From assembly GCF_009727055.1 (NCBI RefSeq), contig NC_052349.1, positions 30,297,682 through 30,361,681 of the forward strand: a DNA stretch of 64,000 nt, given 5' to 3'. The notes beneath the pieces are model-generated. The model was given only the letters and a program-made list of their open reading frames with translations, did no database searches and was not told the origin of the DNA. This DNA comes from Benincasa hispida (Eukaryota > Streptophyta > Magnoliopsida > Cucurbitales > Cucurbitaceae). Positions 35,584 to 48,045 of the stretch are shown piece after piece. Both the position numbers and the translations under genes were made by a program. Positions within the stretch are counted from its first letter, which is position 1. Each line of letters opens with the position of its first letter.

Positions 35584-37402
35584 CTAAGTAGGATTGGACG
35601 GTGGAGATTCAATGGGAGATTTCCTACAAACAGGGCAAGAAGCATTCAATCGGAGCCATTCATCAATACAACATTCATGGAAACAATGTTGGCAATTGGG
35701 TATGGTCTTCACAATTTCTTTGGGCCGGTATTGGGCCAAACAAATTGGGCAAATGTTGTTATTGGGCTTTGGTAGACGTAAGCTTTCGCCCAATACAATT
35801 TTTGGGTAGGAAGCAATTGTCGGCCCATCTAGGCCCATAGTAACTGTGCGCCGAGAAAATATGGTCCAATGGCTCGAACTCTGTGTCCTAGATTGACAAT
35901 TCATTTTGATACAGAAGCAACATAAGAGAACCAAAAAGCAGATGGTAGCAGCTACCACTCCCACTGCTATAGCCACAACATTGGCAGCAACTCTAGGTCT
36001 CCCTGACAAAAAGTTAAAACATTTTGTGAACGTTTGTCATGGACAGTTATAATTATCACTAATAGAAATCTATCAACGATAAAATCTATAATTAATAGGA
36101 GTCTACCAACGATAAAAATTCATCATTAATATACTTTACTATATTTCCTATTATTCGAGAATGGTATTATAATCCTAAAAGTGCTACCCATTACAACTAC
36201 CTTTTATTATTATTTTTAAGTTCAACACGTGGGGGGAAGGGTTTGAAATTCATTATTAAGGTATACGCCTTAACTACTTACATATAAAATGAATAAATAA
36301 AAATTGTTATGAATATTAAAATGATGTAGATGTTCATAACCTCTATAGGTTGTATTCATTTATTAACCTTCCTATTAATCTTTATAACTTTTTTGTTCTC
36401 TTTCTATGTTTAGTTGGTTCTTGTAACCATTATTCTCCCTAAATGTTGTAGAGATGATTTGTAAACACACCTCAATATAAATAATATAATACATATGTTC
36501 TCTATTTTTGCTTCTTTGCATCTCTCTTCGTGCTCTTATTATTGTTCTTCTTTTCCCTCCATTTTATTACAAATTGACCGTAACAAGATGGATATTTGTG
36601 GTTATAAGAGCCAATTAAAGATCCATGGCTCATTTTCCACCCTGAATAATGGTTGAACTAAGTTACAAGATACGTTACAAGAATATAGAGTAGTAAGATC
36701 AGAAAGAAAGAAAGGTTGGACGACGAAAGATGGAAAATTTGAACATTTTGTACCTTGAGAGATGTCTGTACATCGAATTGCATGGCTTGAATTGGGTTTG
36801 AGTTCACATTTTCGACCAAGTGATTCACACCTTCCACAATCAGGATTTTCCCATTTTAACAGAAGGTCATCCCACGGCTTCGACGAATAATAAGAAGAAA
36901 ATGGCACTGAAACAGTTTTAATCATATCACAGTTTGATGAAAGCTCGTCTATAAGCATTGGAGAAGATGAAGCATAAACTTTGTATGAATAGCTACTCAG
37001 GCAATAAATTGGATCAATATCCCCATGTGGCAAGTAGTGGGATGAACAATTAAAGAAAGCAAAATTTTGAGTGTTTTTCTTGACAAATGGTGATCCAGAA
37101 AGATTAAGAGAGAGAATCTTTTTAGGGAGACAGTTGTCTGGATCATTGATCCTTATTTCTTGATTCTTATAATCTATATCTTGGACACTGAAATCTCCAG
37201 AAGGAGGAAGATGAAGCAATGGTTCACCTTTGCCATGGCAGGACAAATCAAAGCCAGGATAGCCACAAGACTTTGGTTGGACATTTGCAATCCTAAAAGG
37301 GAATCGAATCGTCTGATAATCGCCAATACAGCGAGAATCAAAGCAAAAATCAGAACTGGTTGCAAGGTTGAAGAAAGAGAACATGAGGAGATGAAGAATC
37401 AT
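35584..37402 (-). CDS. ATL20/21/22-type RING-H2 E3 ubiquitin ligase (two exons)
   Basis: A membrane-anchored ubiquitin ligase. Exon 1 runs from 37,402 to 36,754 (ends CTCAAG, donor GTACAA) and exon 2 from 36,002 to 35,584 (acceptor TTTTTGTCAG). Joined, they give 355 residues. Exon 1 has a signal peptide (about 1-16), a Cys-rich GUB_WAK-like extracellular domain (CGYPGFDLSC; C/W/G-rich), and a C-terminal part with NPDCGRCESLGRKC. Exon 2 gives a TM helix (about 225-248), the ATL GLD motif (273-275), and a RING-H2 finger: Cys301, Cys304, Cys320, His322, His325, Cys328, Cys339, Cys342. Trp332 sits where E2-contacting Trp is usual. The family resembles ATL21A/ATL22, whose members act at membranes, some in defence; the substrate here is unknown. 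The intron of about 750 bp carries a SINE-like remnant. The gene appears intact. Confidence 0.88.
36205..36285 (-). repeat. SINE-like remnant in the ATL intron
   Basis: The minus strand reads AGTTAAGGCGTATACC, later TTTCAAACCCTTCCCCCCAC, and then a TTAAAAATAATAATAAAA tail. This matches the tRNA-like head plus A-rich tail layout of the other two remnants, with a degenerate B-box. It is weak evidence on its own. Confidence 0.3.
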
Positions 37403-39109
37403 TTCTTAAGAGGGAACGTTTAATGAGTACAAACATATTGCAAAGTTTCCTATGAATTATTATAGATGGGATATTCTCTTGAAAAATAGAATCCTTGGAA
37501 TGAGGTCCTACAACCAAATTGCATTAAACTAAGTTTAAAAAGTCAAAAAGACTATTAAATAAAATATGATTGGTAAGAGCCAAGAAGCTCCAAACATGAT
37601 GTAAGCTTAGCAATTGACAAACATGAAGGAAGAAGTTTTTTAAATCACCGATAAACTTGATAGATTATGATAAGCTTAATTATATTAATATTTTAACTAA
37701 GTCTAAAGTAATTCCAGAAACATGTATGGAAAAAGTTGCATTCATAATTTGCAAGCCTTGGGTGAATCAATCAAGCATGGATTTGAGATGAAATTAATGG
37801 TAATGGACCAGATCAAAGTGTTTATTTGCAGCAAGTCAACTATAAATGGAGATACAGAACATTAATTAATCAGAACTTATCCTTGAGCTAATTAAATAAA
37901 TATGCAAGGCACTTAATATATATATATATGTTAATTTTTTTGATGATGTGAGGAATAATGTTCCGATAAAGTAGTCGAATTGATTGAGAAAATTTTCTCC
38001 ATTTATATATTCTAGATTCAATCAAATATTCGTTGAAATAGGTAGCTAGTAGCTGCACAAAATGATCTAAAATAATATAGAAGAAGAATCAGCAATGAAT
38101 CATAAAGAATCTAAAATAATAGGCGTTGTTTTAATGGTATGTCATTGATATTCATGTCATTATCAATAAATTACTTTAAAAGACAACGAAGACCATGAAA
38201 ATATATTAGACATAACAGACCTCTCATCTTTCCACGACTTTAGGTATAAGTTTTTGTCATTTTGTTTTTTGATTCACCCCAAAAGTCACAGGTCAAAGAG
38301 ACAGACAGTTGTCCTTACTTATAATCTTCACTTTGGTTGCAAGAAAGGTTATATTAAGATTAAGATTAACATGAAACAGGCTAATTTTCAATAAATTGTA
38401 TTTTATAGAGAGAAAAATAATCCTAGCTTCATAATAAATTTCTGTGTAATTCTCTTTTCTTTTTTATTTGAAGAAAAATAATCCCAATAGCTCAATGGCT
38501 ATTTTTTCTTTCTTTAACAGACTTCATAACAAACTTGTAATCATATATATATGTGTTACATTCAAATCATTTACAGCTTTTCACTTTTGTTTTGTACAAG
38601 ATCTGTAAAAGAAGATAGAAAACTTATCTTTGTAGCCTTCAATAAACGAATTAGCTCCATTCCTGTGGATGTAGGCATCACCTTGCCAAACCACGTGTAT
38701 GTTTGTGTTGATCTCTTCTTCCTCTTCCTCTTTAACCATTTGCATGCTTGCTTCTCTTCTTCACTATGTACGAATCTCACAAAGAACACCAAGAACCTTA
38801 GAGAGAAAATAGAGTTTCTGTAAACGAGCTGATAGAGAGTGAAAGGGATATTTGCTTACCAGAGGGTTTTGCTTCAGAGTGCATTGATTTCTCTTCTTAT
38901 CAAAGACAGTGGTTCTTACCACGTGGAGACAACTGAGCTAAAATTCGTGGCCTCACAAGAGCCTTTCATTCTACCAAACTTTAGTCTTGGATCAGACTTC
39001 TCCATCATTTGGGCCTGAAATCAAAAGATAGCCCAACAAAATTAGTATAAGAACAAAGACATTCAAAGATTCCAGTTCTTGAAGAATCAAGATTCAAGAT
39101 TCACTCTAA
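37403..39109. other. Promoter side of the ATL gene and leader of a copia fragment
   Basis: The first part should contain the ATL promoter. A TA repeat lies near 37,918-37,929. From about 38,550 the sequence changes to a UTR-like composition, and the 39,000-39,109 stretch corresponds in position to the gag leader of element A. A degenerate primer-site-like TTGGATCAGAC is at about 38,988. The LTR that should precede it could not be delimited because its partner is missing. Confidence 0.4.
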
Positions 39110-40828
39110 AATGGCAGTAGTAAGATTTGAAGTAGAGAAATTTTATGGAAAAGGAGATTTTGGCTTTTGGAAGGCCAAAATTAAAGTCATCCTTGGTTAG
39201 CAGAAGGCTCACAAGACCCTTCTTGATCCATCCACTCTCTTAAACACTGTGACAACTCAAGAAAAGGAAGTTGGGAGTTGGCTGCTTATGGTACATTAGT
39301 CCTAAACCTAAGTGAGAGTATTTTAAGGCAAGTCCTTGATTAAGAGACAGCCTATAAGATTTAGACAAAATTGGAAGACTTATATGCTACTAAAGATCTT
39401 CCTAATAAAATATACCTTAAGGAGAGATATTTCACTTTTAGAATGGATTCATCAAAACCACTTTCTGATAATCTAGATGAGTTCAAAAGAATTGTTGCTG
39501 AATTTGAGAATCTTGGGGAGAAAATAGGAGATGAGAATGAGGCTTACGTGCTTCTAAATTCCTTACCAGAATCCTATAGGGAAATTAAAAATGTATTGAA
39601 GTAGGGAAGGGACAATAGATCTACTGACGTAATCATCTCTATCCTTAGAATAAAAGAACTTGAGCTGCAAACAGTTAAAAAGGAACAACCAAGTGGTGAA
39701 GGGTTGTTTGTGAAGGGAAATTTCAAGTCAAATCAATCAAAGGACAGAAAACAGCAGATTCAGAAGAAAACAAGCCAAAATAGAAAGTTAAATGCAAATA
39801 TTGTAAAAAGAAGGGGCATTCATTCTCAAGAGAAAGAATCAGAAGAAAGAAAAAGAGTTTAAAGGCAAGCAACTTGAAGCCTTTGTTGTACAAGGCTCCT
39901 ACATCTACTCTGATGCACTGGCCTTAACACTTGACAAGGCCAATAATGTTAACCCCCTTGGAAAACATGATTGGGTCTTTGATTCAAGATGCACCTACCA
40001 CATGACACCTATAAGACCCTGGTTTACCACCTACAAAGAAATTGATGGAGAAATGGTTTATATAGGAAACAACCAAGGCTGTAAAATTGAAGGCATTGGC
40101 TCTGTCTCTGTGAAACTGAAGGATGAGACTATTAAACTACTCCGAAATATGAGACATGTTCCACTCCTCAAGAGAAACTTAATCTCCTCAGAAATGCTTG
40201 ATGCAGTTAGGTGTGAGTACAGGGGTAAGGGTGGAACTCTTGAGGTTCTAAAAGACTCAAAGGTGGTCCTTGTTGGGGAGAAAGTCAATAACTTGTTTAT
40301 GGTCAGAGGTGTTGAGATGATGACAGGGACATATGTTGCCACACCAAATGATATGACAGAAGCTGACATATGGCACAAAAGACTATCTCATATTAGTGCT
40401 AAAGGGTTGGAAGTTTTGTCTAAACAGGAAATTCTACCCAAGGGAATTTTAGACAAGCTAACCTTTTGTGAACATTGTGTTTTGGGGAAAGTAACCAGAC
40501 ATAGTTTTACTAAAGCACAACATTCAACAAAAGCAATTCTTGACTACATCCACTCATATCTATGGGGACCAGCTCCAACACCTAGCCTAAGTGGCTCGAG
40601 GTACTTAGTTTCCTTTATAAATGACTTCTCAAGGAAAAATTGGGTTTTCTTTCTTAAATCAAAAGACCAAGTGTTTGAAAATTTTAAAGAATGGAAACTC
40701 ATGATTGAGAAGCAAACCTCTAAGGAAATTAAATACCTAAGAACAAACAATGGGCTGGAATTTTATAGTGAAGAATTTAATAAATTTTGTAAAGAATCGA
40801 GCATAACTAGACACAAGACAGTCAGATA
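39110..40828 (+). pseudogene. Copia gag-protease-integrase fragment (element 4)
   Basis: A plus-strand copia remnant related to element A. Gag starts at ATG 39,110 (RFEVEKFYGKGDFGFWKAKI) but meets a stop after about 29 codons. The knuckle CKYCKKKGH is near 39,792. The protease reads FDSRCTYHMTP, with Arg for the Gly of DSG. GAG-pre-integrase is well preserved (WHKRLSH and FCEHCVLGK), but both visible integrase Asp residues are lost: HSYLWGP instead of HSDLWGP, and RTNNGLEF instead of RTDNGLEF. It stops abruptly at 40,828, where the LTR of the large minus-strand copia element begins. The remaining integrase, RT and RNase H are not found on the far side. Confidence 0.85.
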
Positions 40829-42720
40829 TGAATGATCTCTTATTCAAGAGAACTAGTGAGCGGAAGCAAGATCTTTTCAAGCCCATTGTGAAAGAATAAA
40901 CGCATTCACAAACATACAAGAACAGTATGCATTATAGAGAAAATACAGCATGTTATCTTAACTAAATACAACAGGAATTGAGAGACATACCTTTGAAGAA
41001 CTCTTCTTCACGTATTCCCTCGATCAACACTAGTTAAGCGTCTCAGCGAAGTCTCAATGATCACGAATGCAAAGCACGAGGAGCAATCGTCTGGAAAAAT
41101 CTCGCTCTCGTTGCAATCGTCTAGCAAAATCTCACTCTCATTACAAACACAAACTGTCTGATCCTTGAACAGCAACCCTCGACACAACCACTTAGTTACC
41201 TTGGTATTCTCGGAGTGAAAATCCAGGAGGTGTGGGCTCTGTGTGAATTTGGTAGAGGGGAGGAGGAAGTATACGATCAAGCTACATGATCGAGTAAGTG
41301 GGAGAAAGTTTAGTCTATCGTATAGACTATGGGTACTCAATCGTCTAGCAATCTCTCGCTCTCGTGAGCAATCGTCTAGCCAATCATCTAGCAAAATCTC
41401 GCTCTCATGATTAATCGTCTAGCAATCTCTCGCTCTCATGAGCAATCTCCTAGCCAATCGTCTAACAATCTCTCACTCTCGTGAGCAATCGTCTAGTAAT
41501 CTCTCGCTCTATCGTTTAGTCTCTCACTCGATTGTTTAGTCTCTCGAAAGGTCTATCGTATAGTCTTTCATGAGCGATCGATTAATAATGTGATAATTAA
41601 GTGATCCTTCAGAAAATGAAAACTTTTTTCATTTTTTTCTTCAGTTATTAAAACTAAAATTAACTTCCCACTTGCACGGTTAATAGAGAAAATAAATAAC
41701 CAACTAAAACAGTTATCTCATAATTTTTTTTATTATAAGTAAATATAATAATTAATTTCTCATATTATATTTATAACCTATAGTTTCAATATCACATCAT
41801 ATGTAATATTTAAAACATAGTTCTTTTCTCCTTTATTTAATATAAATCATATTTATATCAATTCCTCCAATTAATGTATCTAATATATCAAATCAGTTAC
41901 ATCACATATAATTGAACCAATTTAATTATATCATATATAATCAAATTCCCTCTTGTTAATTTGAACACCTCAAACTAACCCAAAAATTAATTCTCAACTT
42001 GAATCCATTGAGCTACCAAGAGGACCTTATGGACTTGTAGCTTGAAACTCCAATATTATGTGAATAACTGACTAAACTCTTTAATCACGATATTCACCAT
42101 CCGTTAACTACCGACACTCCACTAAAGACAGACAGCTGCACTTTTTGCATAACAGATATATTTCCGTGTCCATTGGATATAACCAATCAACAGTACGATA
42201 ACCCTTCACAGATCGCTCGTAAGTACAGCTGGGCCAATTTACCGTTTTGCCCTTGTAGTTACATCTAACTCCTTAAATACCACTGATTTCTCTAATGAAC
42301 AATACATCATTGTCCTACTATGAGTGAACACCTCTCAGACCATGAGAAAGTGTGTAGCGCCACATTGTTCAAGCCCCAGAATCAACCCTTAAGGGAGCAA
42401 TCTATCTACTAACCCCTGCTTCAGGGAAGGAGTGAATTTCATCTTGTGTAGCTGAGTTCCCAGCTCCCCAATCAGACGAATCCCCAAAGTAATAAGTTTG
42501 AGTCGGCAATCTGGCCACTCACACCCATGCAAATTAAAGGATTGCCCTCATAAGCAGGAGTTCCCAACTCACTCAGGATTAAGGTTATGTTTACCTATGG
42601 TCATCCTAGTGAAATGAAAGTCTCTGTCATGAACAACTTTATATAACGAGACTAAATATTTTGTGGTCTGGTCTTATACAACCTCCTTTCTATAGGATAC
42701 CCCTGGTCGCATGTCTCCAC
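40829..42720 (-). repeat. 3' LTR of element 2, main part
   Basis: It begins TGAATGATCTCTTATTCAAG at the low end, matching TGAAGGATCTCTTATTCAAG at 56,423. It continues through shared blocks to CATGTCTCCACATG, where the Athila-like insertion starts. The LTR resumes at 49,715-49,788 and ends CCCAACA. About 266 bp that the other LTR has between these two pieces (roughly 60,585-60,865) is missing. Confidence 0.85.
41330..41580. repeat. Degenerate minisatellite inside the LTR (ATCGTCTAG words)
   Basis: A run of units like AATCGTCTAGCAATCTCTCG followed by CTCTCGTGAGC, repeated with changes. The same kind of array occurs at about 56,690-57,080 and 59,303-59,450 in the partner LTR. It has no coding potential. 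Confidence 0.85.
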
Positions 42721-44386
42721 ATGGTTAATGCGATGAAATAATGGTGTAGAATGCGATGGTGGAATATGCGTTGTGCATGCAAGTTTTCTTAGCAAGATCC
42801 AAGTATAAACCCTACTATGTTGCCTGGCAAGTCCAGGGTCAGACACAGGGACTAAGGAAACAACATGCGACGATGATTTCTGATAATTTTGCGGTGTCAA
42901 ATAAATCAATGTGTTGGTTGGTATGTTTGTTTAATGTATAGAATCTATGTGGCGGAATTGAGAAAAGAGTCAATAACACGAAAGCACAATGAGTATGCAA
43001 GGAAATGGGTTGAGAAGGTTTTTAGCTAACACTTTCTAAGATTGCGTTAACGTTATGCGATCATGCTACAGACATACAACAGCAAGTCATCTCTCAATGA
43101 AAATGCTATAGCTCCTAGTTTTAGAACACATGCGATATATGCGATGATATCTATAGGGCTTATGTCTAAGCCTCTATTCTTCTCTATGCGATGATGAATG
43201 ACACACATATACACAAGGCGACCACATACTATCATAACCTATTTCTAGGGTGCATATGATGCATGTTGACAAACAGAGCTTATCTCTAAGTCTTTATCTC
43301 TTGCTTATGCAGATCTAATCTTGCTTTCTCAAGTCTAGATTCTAACCTAGCTCTCTCAAGTCTTAGGTTCTTTCTTTAGACTCTCTCTCGAGTAGCTCTA
43401 AAGGGGTGATGGACGCAACATAAGACAAGATGATCGCATGCAATGAAGATCTTAGGTCATGCTAGCTAAGTACTTCTCAACTCATTCGAAAGTTTAGTTA
43501 CTCATGTGTAATGTAAAGAGAGTGAACAGATGTAAAAATGCAGGTTCCATTCTATAAATGAAATCGAAATACAGAATGTCAATGTGAAATAAAGATAATG
43601 AGCCTGGTAGCAATTTCTTGCTTCCCAAGGCTTTCACACTGTTTTTCTCTATTCTACTCAAAGAATATTCTTGCTTTCGCAAGAGTCGACCCTCTCTCTG
43701 TTTCCATGCTCTCTGGCACTCTCTCAAGCTAACCAAGACAATCTTCTGGCATCTTCTCTCTTCTCTCGCCTCCGCCCTCTAAGTATAAGGAAACTCTGAA
43801 CAAAGGCTAACTATCTTCTATATGGCTCAGCTGGAATAAAAATCGAACTCCTTTCACGAAGGTGGCCTTCGGTATTTATAGATCTTTAAGGTGAAAAGTT
43901 TTTTCTCTCAAATGATTGCACTGATGGAATGTCATTAATTCTCTGTCTGATGCACCGAATAATTGTCACGGAAAAGTTGAGTGTACTTGCTACAATATGT
44001 CGTTAACAACTTGTCAACTAAATTCGGATTCGACTGTCATTAGTTTTCTATCCCATCGTAATTTATTAAGCTTTCACCTTGATGCATTGGCTCTATGCGC
44101 CCACCTTCTTGAGCATATCTTCGCGAATGCATATGATCGCATAGCCTTACGGTCGCAATCCCTTAATGCGCTCGGACGCTAAATTCCTTGGATCGCAATT
44201 CCGTCTTGTGCCAACGCATTTTCTGCACGAAATACATAAGTTAGCTACTTTAATGCGATGGACGCATGCGATCGCAATGTTCTAAACTTAATGCTTTTGA
44301 ATACAATTTTATATATTTTTATCATCACAATCCTTCATTATTTTATATATTTGCGCTATAATAACATGCATTTCTACTCGTTATCA
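42721..44386 (-). repeat. 3' LTR of the Athila-like element
   Basis: It runs from ATGGTTAATGCGATG to CGTTATCA. It has a minus-strand TATA box (CTATAAATACCG) at about 43,868-43,880, and is rich in GCGAT and ATCGC words. It aligns along its whole length with 48,046-49,714, with scattered substitutions. Confidence 0.88.
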
Positions 44387-45820
44387 CACCTCCAAATTTA
44401 AAACAATGCTTGTCCTCAAACATAAACTAAAGATTTTCTCTAGAAAGTCAACTGCCTTTTCCTTTGCTAGATTTCTTGAGGTTTCTTATTCAAATCCTAT
44501 GTACCAAAATCTCCATAATTCCTATTCAGGTATTTTCTTAAAATATTTCTAAAATTTAGGGACCGCAAGTTTAACCTTCAAAAAGACTTTACTTGTTTCC
44601 AGGGCATCGCATAATTTATTTCATAAAAAAAACTTTTTCAACTGGGGTGTTTTCAAATGATTTTTTATCCTTTCGTATTTTATATATTCTTTCTATGACC
44701 TTGTACTGATCCAAGTGCCTAGCCTTCGTTTTAGCTTGTCCCCACGGGTGTCATGCGAGTATCCAACTACGAGCAAGGTGTTTTTTTCTCAATCTAAACT
44801 CGTGCCCATTTGGCAGCGGAGATGCGTTCATTTTATTTATGCATTGATCACGATTCCTACCTTTGTTTTGACTTGCCCCCACTGGTGTCATGCGAACATC
44901 CAACTACAAGTAGGATCCGATCGCAACGTTGTGATTTTTTTTTTTTTTTTGTAATGCCTAAAAATAGCAAGGTTGAAAATGAATATCGCACCCCCAAATT
45001 TAAACGCAGCAAAGTTCTCATTGTTGAAAGATTGAAAGAATTCATGCGATGCTCTTAGGAAGTTTCGTAAAAGTCAGCTTGAAAGAAAGCTGGTAGACCA
45101 CTAACTTTTAGAAATATTTCATGAATCGACTGTCCTAGAATTAAGTTGACTCTAGTACATATGAAAAATAGAGGCATGCGTTTCATCATTGAAATCATAA
45201 TTGGCAAAGAAAAATAATGCGGTGACTTACTAAATTAATCAATGTGTAATGATTGCACCAACTAAAGAGGATGCAATGATAAAATTATCAAAGTTAAAAT
45301 GAGATGCGATAGTGCAAAATTTAGAATAAAGTCAAGGAAAGATACAACCCTCAAATTTGCTCTGTCGCTCGCATTATTTATGATCTCATCTTTCTTTGCG
45401 GCAAGCCTATTTCTGCGATTACGGTGGCTAAAATAACTAGTCGCATCTTTCGTGATCGTGGAGCTCCCCTGCAATCGTTCACCATGCTTTTTACGAAGAA
45501 AACATCAAGAGGGTAAAAAATATAAACGAAAGAGTGATCAAAATCGTTCACCACGATCGTTCACTACAATCGTATCCTTCTCTCTTTCTCTCTCTCTTTG
45601 TAGATAACAAGTAAAAAGGATATAGAAATGATAACGGATATAAAGAAGTAGAATTGAGTTCATGAATTGAAGATTTCAAAGGATCAAAACGACTGCGTCC
45701 CTGATGACTTTAAATCACATAACAACATAGGGATCGCTTATTCCTTTCAATCTGAGCCTTTTACGTCTAAGGCAACTTTCTTTTCTTTTCTTGATCTTCT
45801 AGGATCTTGATTGCCTCAAT

Positions 45821-47960
45821 CTAGAGCTTTTTCCCATTAACGTTCATCACGATTCCTCCCTTGAGCACATCGATTTGAGCACGACCGGTCGATAGGAATG
45901 GTCTTCCTAATATGATGGGTGCATCTTCGTCTGCTTTATGGTCCAAAATGATGAAGTCTACCGGTAAAATGAATTTTTCAATTGATACCGTGACATCCTT
46001 AAACTCTCCCTCGGGGTGTACTCGGGATCTGTCCGCGAGCAGGAGAGTCTCCATCGTGGGCGTTAGTTTTCCCATATTCAATCGTTTGAAAATTGACGCG
46101 GCATTAAGTGTATACTCGCCCCAAGATCGCATAGTGCTTGACCAATGTAGACCCCTCCAATTGAGCAGAGTATCATGAAGCTTCCTGGGTCGTACATTTT
46201 TTGTGGGATAATAGTATTTAACCTTTGCGTTACTACCACTGTAGCGATCTATTTCTTTTTCAATCTTTGTGGGACTAGTGGTAGTTGCACTTCTTCTGCT
46301 TCGTGTTCTATAGGCTTAAAGATGGACGCAACTTTTGGGTTCATTTTCTCGGGCTCTTCTAAATCATATGTCAATGGGCTCTTGATTTTCACCGCATTCA
46401 GGTTGGTCCTAGTGGATTCCTCCCCTTCTTCCGCTGTCGTTTTTTCACTTAGCAAGGAGACTGCTAGGCATTGTTCCTTTCTTGTACCCTCAGAGTTGTG
46501 AGGGAGCTCAATTGAGTTTGGCAACGCTCCTTGCGGTCTATTTTGAGCTCGCCCGCAATCTGTCCTATTTGAATTTAAAGATTGCAGATAGATATCGCTT
46601 GACTCTGGAGTACTATTTCATTTTTCTCAATATATTGCTTCAGTAAGCTCTCCAGAGATGAAGATCGCAGCGTCTATGAACTACTGGCCTGATTTTACAT
46701 TTGACCGTTCATTCGCGGGAAAAATCTTGGCGGCCCTTCCTTTTGTACCATTGGTTGAAAACTTTGTTGTTTATTTTTTCACGCAAAGTTAGGGTGGTTT
46801 CTCCACCCGGGGTTGTACGTATCAGAGAAAGGGTTATTCTTTATGAAGCATGCTGACTGCGGACTCCTTGGGCATTCTTCAATCGGATGTGCTTCTCCAC
46901 AGATGACACAACTCGTGGTCGTTTGAGTGATTACGTTGACCTGCCCTTTATGCGTTCCCGTGCTATTGATTATGATGTCGTGTATTAGATTCATCATCGC
47001 ATTCATTTAGGTTTGTAGGGATGCGATGACCCCATTATTTACGTCACTACCTTTAATTCTTAGTCATTGATCGCTTTCTCTCCAGTCTTCATGATTTTTT
47101 TAAATGTGATCAAGTATATTTTTCGTCTCATTATATGTCTTATCGAGCAGACCACCAGCTGTTGCCGCATTGGCAGCCATCAACGATGTAGAGTTCAAAC
47201 CCTGTCTCTTATACACATCTAGATGTGTATAAGAGACAGACTATAGACAATCTGGTAAGCCATTATGCGGGCAAGCTCTTACCAGCCTCTTAAACCTCGC
47301 CCAAGCATCACTGAGCAATTCGTTGATATCCTATTCAAAATTGGTAATCAGCTTCCTCCTTCTGGCGTTTTCTGTCGGAGGGAAGTACTTCTTCATGAAC
47401 TTCTCCACTACTTGTTCCCATGATGTAATCTCCCCTGGTTCGAGAGAATACGTCCATTTTTGTGTTTGGTCACATAACAAAAATGGGAACAGTGTTAATC
47501 GAACCTCCTCAGCGGAGATGTTTGGGAAAACAAACGTATTGCAGATCTCAATAAAACTACGGAGGTGAGCGTGCAGATCCTCGCCACGCCTATCGCCAAA
47601 CTGTCCAGCAGTTTGAATCATCTACAGCATCATCGATTTTATTTCAAATCTCGATCCGTCAAGAGTTGGCCTCATGATTTCTGGTGAGAAATCATAAAGA
47701 TTGGGCGACGCATAATCCCAGATGCGCTTATTACTATCGTTGGCCAAAAGGATGGGATTCGCCATGATATTATTGGCGTTTGGTGCTCTGTCTTCTGGTT
47801 GCTCCGCCATGTTTGGACCTTTCTCTTGTTGACGTTGGTGGCTATTTCTTCTTCTTCTTCCAAAAGTTATTTCAATCTTTGGGTCGTAATCGGTCTCAGG
47901 ATTTTTTCCTTCGCTCATACGATGCCCGCTTCTTCCCTTACCTAAGGAGAAGCAGTGCAC
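45821..47960 (-). pseudogene. Athila-type gag and protease remnant
   Basis: Gag begins near 47,916 (MSEGKNPETDYDPKIEITF). A TAG interrupts it at about 47,620. The retrotransposon gag core follows (WEQVVEKFMKKYFPPTENAR) at 47,331-47,621, then a region disturbed by the adapter sequence at 47,202-47,239, and a zinc knuckle (CVICGEAHPIEEC) near 46,900. Further down, an aspartic protease has an intact DLGAS active site near 46,120 and a flap/core region ending IILGRPFLSTGRAQIDV. A frameshift separates the active site from the rest. The protease is followed at 45,820 by non-coding sequence, where RT would be expected. Confidence 0.82.
47202..47239. other. Tn5 mosaic-end adapter dimer (mate-pair junction), not genomic
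   Basis: Two 19 bp Tn5 mosaic ends, CTGTCTCTTATACACATCT and AGATGTGTATAAGAGACAG, lie back to back as a perfect 38 bp palindrome. This is the junction adapter of transposase-based mate-pair libraries. It interrupts Athila gag: coding resemblance to one gag protein continues on both sides (…CPHNGLPDCL before, LNSTSLMAANAAT after). From family memory roughly eight to ten codons are lost or replaced. The sequence is therefore a leftover of library construction built into the assembly. Confidence 0.96.
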
Positions 47961-48020
47961 AGAGATGGCGAGTCTGCAAAGAAAACCAAAAAGTTACCAT
48001 TAGCACAATGTATTGACGTA

Positions 48021-48043
48021 GTCCCCGGCAACGACGCAAAAAA
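48021..48043 (-). other. Primer binding site of the Athila-like element
   Basis: The minus strand reads TTTTGCGTCGTTGCCGGGGA and one C more, adjacent to the 5' LTR. It resembles the TTTGGCGCCGTTGCCGGGGA primer site of Athila elements (tRNA-Asp type) with changes at two CpG-like positions. Confidence 0.8.
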
Positions 48044-48045
48044 CT

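Noticed and set aside
35572..35840. Plus-strand frames over the ATL exon
   Set aside because: They are antisense shadows of the RING coding frame with no recognisable content; the same holds at 63,055-63,562 and for plus frames over the PPR gene.
41330..41580. CRISPR array
   Set aside because: Units are degenerate, without constant spacers, and lie in a plant LTR; it is a minisatellite.
47202..47239. Bacterial Tn5/IS50 insertion or natural palindromic terminator
   Set aside because: Only the two optimised 19 bp mosaic ends are present, back to back, with no transposase, no 9 bp duplication and no bacterial DNA. It matches a library adapter.
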